From positions 1-49,275 of the forward strand of contig CACLST010000006.1 of NCBI GenBank assembly GCA_902609675.1: DNA of 49,275 nt. The letters run 5' to 3'. Positions 47,458 through 49,275 of this stretch are shown piece after piece. The translations under genes were made by a program, and so were the position numbers. Each line of letters starts with the position of its first letter. Positions within the stretch are counted from its first letter, which is position 1. The notes below the pieces were generated by a model that had not been told where the DNA came from, ran no database searches, and worked only from the letters and a program-made list of their open reading frames with translations. Source of the stretch: an uncultured Pelagibacteraceae bacterium (GTDB lineage Bacteria > Pseudomonadota > Alphaproteobacteria > Pelagibacterales > Pelagibacteraceae).

Positions 47458-48468
47458 ATGACTATTAAAATTGGAATTAATGGAATGGGAAGAATTGGTC
47501 GCATGATAGTGAGATCCATTATCGAGAGTCAAAATAAAAATTTAAAAATTAGCCATATTAACAACAGATCAAATGCAGAAATCACTTGTAAATTAATAAA
47601 ATATGACTCTATTCATGGAAAATTTAATGCAGAATTAAAATTTTATGAAAACGAGTTAATAATTAACAAAAATAAAATTACATTTTCTCAAGAATCTAAA
47701 ATCGAAAATATTGATTGGCAAAAATATGGTATTGATTATGTTTTTGAGTGTACTGGTAAATTTAATTCAAAAGAAAAACTCCTTGCACATATTAAAAATG
47801 GGGCAAAAAAAGTAATAGTATCTGCTCCATGTAAAAATGCTGACAAAACAATAGTGTTTGGTGTAAATGATAATATTTTATCAAAGAATGATAAAGTAAT
47901 ATCTGCTGCATCATGTACAACAAACTGTTTAGCCCCAATTATAAAAGTGCTTAATGATAATTTTGAAATTGAAAAAGGTTTTATGACTACTATTCACGCA
48001 TTTACTAGTGATCAAAGAATTTTAGATAATTCTCATAAAGATCCAAGAAGAGCAAGGGCAGCAAGTTTATCAATAGTGCCAACTTCAACTGGCGCATCAA
48101 AGGCAATAGGGGAAATAATTCCAAGCCTAAAAGGAAAACTAGAAGGTGTTGCAATGAGAGTTCCAACACCAAATGTGTCGCTTATAGAATTAGTATTCTG
48201 TACCAAAAAAAAAATTGATATAAAAAAAATTAATGATGTATTTGAAACTGCTTCTAAAAATGAATTAAATAAAATTTTAGAGGTTTCTCATCAGAAGCTT
48301 GTTTCTATTGATTTTAATCATCATTCTGCATCCGCAATTGTAGATGCCTCATTAACAAATGTAGTTGGGGCTTACATGGGTAAAATCTCTGCTTGGTATG
48401 ATAATGAATGGGGTTTTTCGAATAGAATGTGCGATATAGCTGAGAGTTTGCATAAAATCTCTAAATGA
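47458..48468 (+). CDS. gap: glyceraldehyde-3-phosphate dehydrogenase
   Basis: Interconverts glyceraldehyde 3-phosphate and 1,3-bisphosphoglycerate. Rossmann motif INGMGRIGR at 7-15; catalytic Cys C153 in SAASCTTNCLAP; partner His in the TTIHAFTSDQ segment; WYDNEWGFSNRM near the end. 336 residues. After beta-2 the sequence reads HINNRS (33-38), where NAD-specific enzymes usually have N-D; the Asp that rejects NADP is Asn here, so cofactor choice may be relaxed. Overlaps pgk by ATGA. Confidence 0.95.
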   Translation: MTIKIGINGMGRIGRMIVRSIIESQNKNLKISHINNRSNAEITCKLIKYDSIHGKFNAELKFYENELIINKNKITFSQESKIENIDWQKYGIDYVFECTGKFNSKEKLLAHIKNGAKKVIVSAPCKNADKTIVFGVNDNILSKNDKVISAASCTTNCLAPIIKVLNDNFEIEKGFMTTIHAFTSDQRILDNSHKDPRRARAASLSIVPTSTGASKAIGEIIPSLKGKLEGVAMRVPTPNVSLIELVFCTKKKIDIKKINDVFETASKNELNKILEVSHQKLVSIDFNHHSASAIVDASLTNVVGAYMGKISAWYDNEWGFSNRMCDIAESLHKISK

Positions 48469-49275
48469 GAAGTATTTTAAACGAAAAAAATCTTAATAAT
48501 AAGAAAATATTATTAAGATTAGACTTAAATGTTCCTTTGGAAAATGGAAATATAGGTGACACAACAAGAATTGATAAAATATTACCTACTTTAAATTTTT
48601 TATTACAACAAAAATCTAAAATAATAATATTATCACATGTGGGAAGGCCAAAAGGCAAAATAGTAAAAGAGCTATCTTTAAAACCAATTAGTGAAGATTT
48701 GAAAAAAAAATTAAACATTAGTGTAAGGTTAATCACAGAAAACATTTATGAAATAAAAAATAAAGATTTCTTTGAAAAATTTGATGAAGAAATTTTAATT
48801 TTAGAAAATATTAGATTTTATGCTGAGGAAGAGAAAAATGATAATAAATTTGCAAAACACCTAGCAAGTTTAGGTGAGATTTATGTGAATGATGCTTTTT
48901 CCTGTTCTCATCGAGCACATGCGTCAATTCATCAAATTCCTAAACATATGCCTTCTTTTTCTGGGCTACAACTTGATTTAGAAGTTGCTGCTCTAAATAA
49001 AATAACTGCTGAAATAACAAAACCTATAACATGTATAATTGGAGGATCTAAAATTTCGACTAAAATAGATGTTATCAAAAATCTAATACCAAAATTTGAT
49101 AATATTATAATTGTTGGTGGTATGGCTAATAATTTTATTGAGTATTTTGGAAATAATATTGGAAAATCAATAAAAGAAAAAAATTGTAATCAGATAATTG
49201 AAGAAATTATCTCACTTTCAAAAAAAAAAAAATGTAAAATAATTTATCCTGAAGACGTGCTTGTATCTAAAAACT
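48465..49275 (+). CDS. pgk: phosphoglycerate kinase, N-terminal part (cut by window edge)
   Basis: Transfers phosphate between 1,3-bisphosphoglycerate and ADP. 270 codons are present, mostly the N-terminal substrate domain: LLRLDLNVPL near the start, HVGRPKGK, LENIRFYAEEEKN, YVNDAFSCSHRAHAS, and the start of the nucleotide domain (IIGGSKISTKIDVIKNL). The ATG at 48465 overlaps the gap stop (ATGA). A run of twelve A at 49221-49232 encodes four Lys in frame. The gene runs off the right edge. Confidence 0.95.
   Translation, partial: MRSILNEKNLNNKKILLRLDLNVPLENGNIGDTTRIDKILPTLNFLLQQKSKIIILSHVGRPKGKIVKELSLKPISEDLKKKLNISVRLITENIYEIKNKDFFEKFDEEILILENIRFYAEEEKNDNKFAKHLASLGEIYVNDAFSCSHRAHASIHQIPKHMPSFSGLQLDLEVAALNKITAEITKPITCIIGGSKISTKIDVIKNLIPKFDNIIIVGGMANNFIEYFGNNIGKSIKEKNCNQIIEEIISLSKKKKCKIIYPEDVLVSKN

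Overview
The window looks like core chromosome of a streamlined, AT-rich marine alphaproteobacterium of the SAR11 / Pelagibacterales type. The grounds are the very low GC, genes packed with overlaps or gaps of a few bases, alphaproteobacterial gene orders (hflK-hflC-DUF2065-degP-miaA-ilvB-ilvH-ilvC; yebC-ruvC-tolQRAB-pal-cpoB-tilS-ftsH-folP-glmM; zapA-coiled coil facing tkt-gap-pgk), a circularly permuted two-piece tmRNA gene, ThyX as thymidylate synthase, and pyruvate phosphate dikinase. I see no insertion sequence, prophage, CRISPR array or obvious island. The organism assignment is an inference from gene content; no database was searched.

Layout. 1-8479 (minus): leuA (cut by the window edge), ilvC, ilvH, ilvB, miaA, degP, a DUF2065 membrane protein, hflC, hflK. 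8533-10285: mrp (+) and thyX (-), convergent and overlapping. 10330-10696: two-piece tmRNA gene (+) and tRNA-Leu(GAG) (-). 10755-15252: nadA-nadC (+) against ppdK (-), followed by glyS, glyQ and sppA (-). 19090-24852: ispB (+), pdxH (-), aroC (+), then dxs-ispA-xseB (-). 24873-29330 (+): tsaC/sua5, an ABC-2 exporter pair, rluD and rpoH, with tRNA-Arg(TCG) on the minus strand between. 29327-45444 (minus): purA, thiD, glmM, folP, ftsH, tilS, cpoB, pal, tolB, tolA, tolR, tolQ, a ruvC-like gene, yebC, a ymdB-type phosphoesterase, 5-formyl-THF cyclo-ligase, zapA and a coiled-coil protein. 45497-49275 (+): tkt, gap and the 5' part of pgk. No gene-free stretch exceeds 300 bases.

How the genes work together. 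Branched-chain amino-acid synthesis (ilvBHC, leuA), NAD synthesis (nadA, nadC), isoprenoid/quinone side chains (dxs, ispA, ispB), folate/thymidylate (folP, thyX, cyclo-ligase), gluconeogenesis/pentose phosphate (ppdK, gap, pgk, tkt), membrane quality control (hflKC with ftsH, degP, sppA, rpoH), envelope constriction (Tol-Pal-CpoB, zapA) and translation (glyQS, miaA, tilS, tsaC, rluD, yebC, tmRNA, two tRNAs).

Points most worth a second look: four of the five convergent CDS pairs share one TTAA in which both stop codons are read; many predicted promoters put the -10 box only 6-14 bases from the start codon, so transcripts should be leaderless or nearly so; leuA and ilvB each have a perfect inverted repeat bracketing the -10 box; the ruvC-position gene resembles phage-type RuvC nucleases, and ruvA, ruvB and ybgC are absent from their usual place; Mrp lacks the CXXC metal-binding motif; and ThyX plus an N-terminally extended FolP suggests a folate cycle without FolA.
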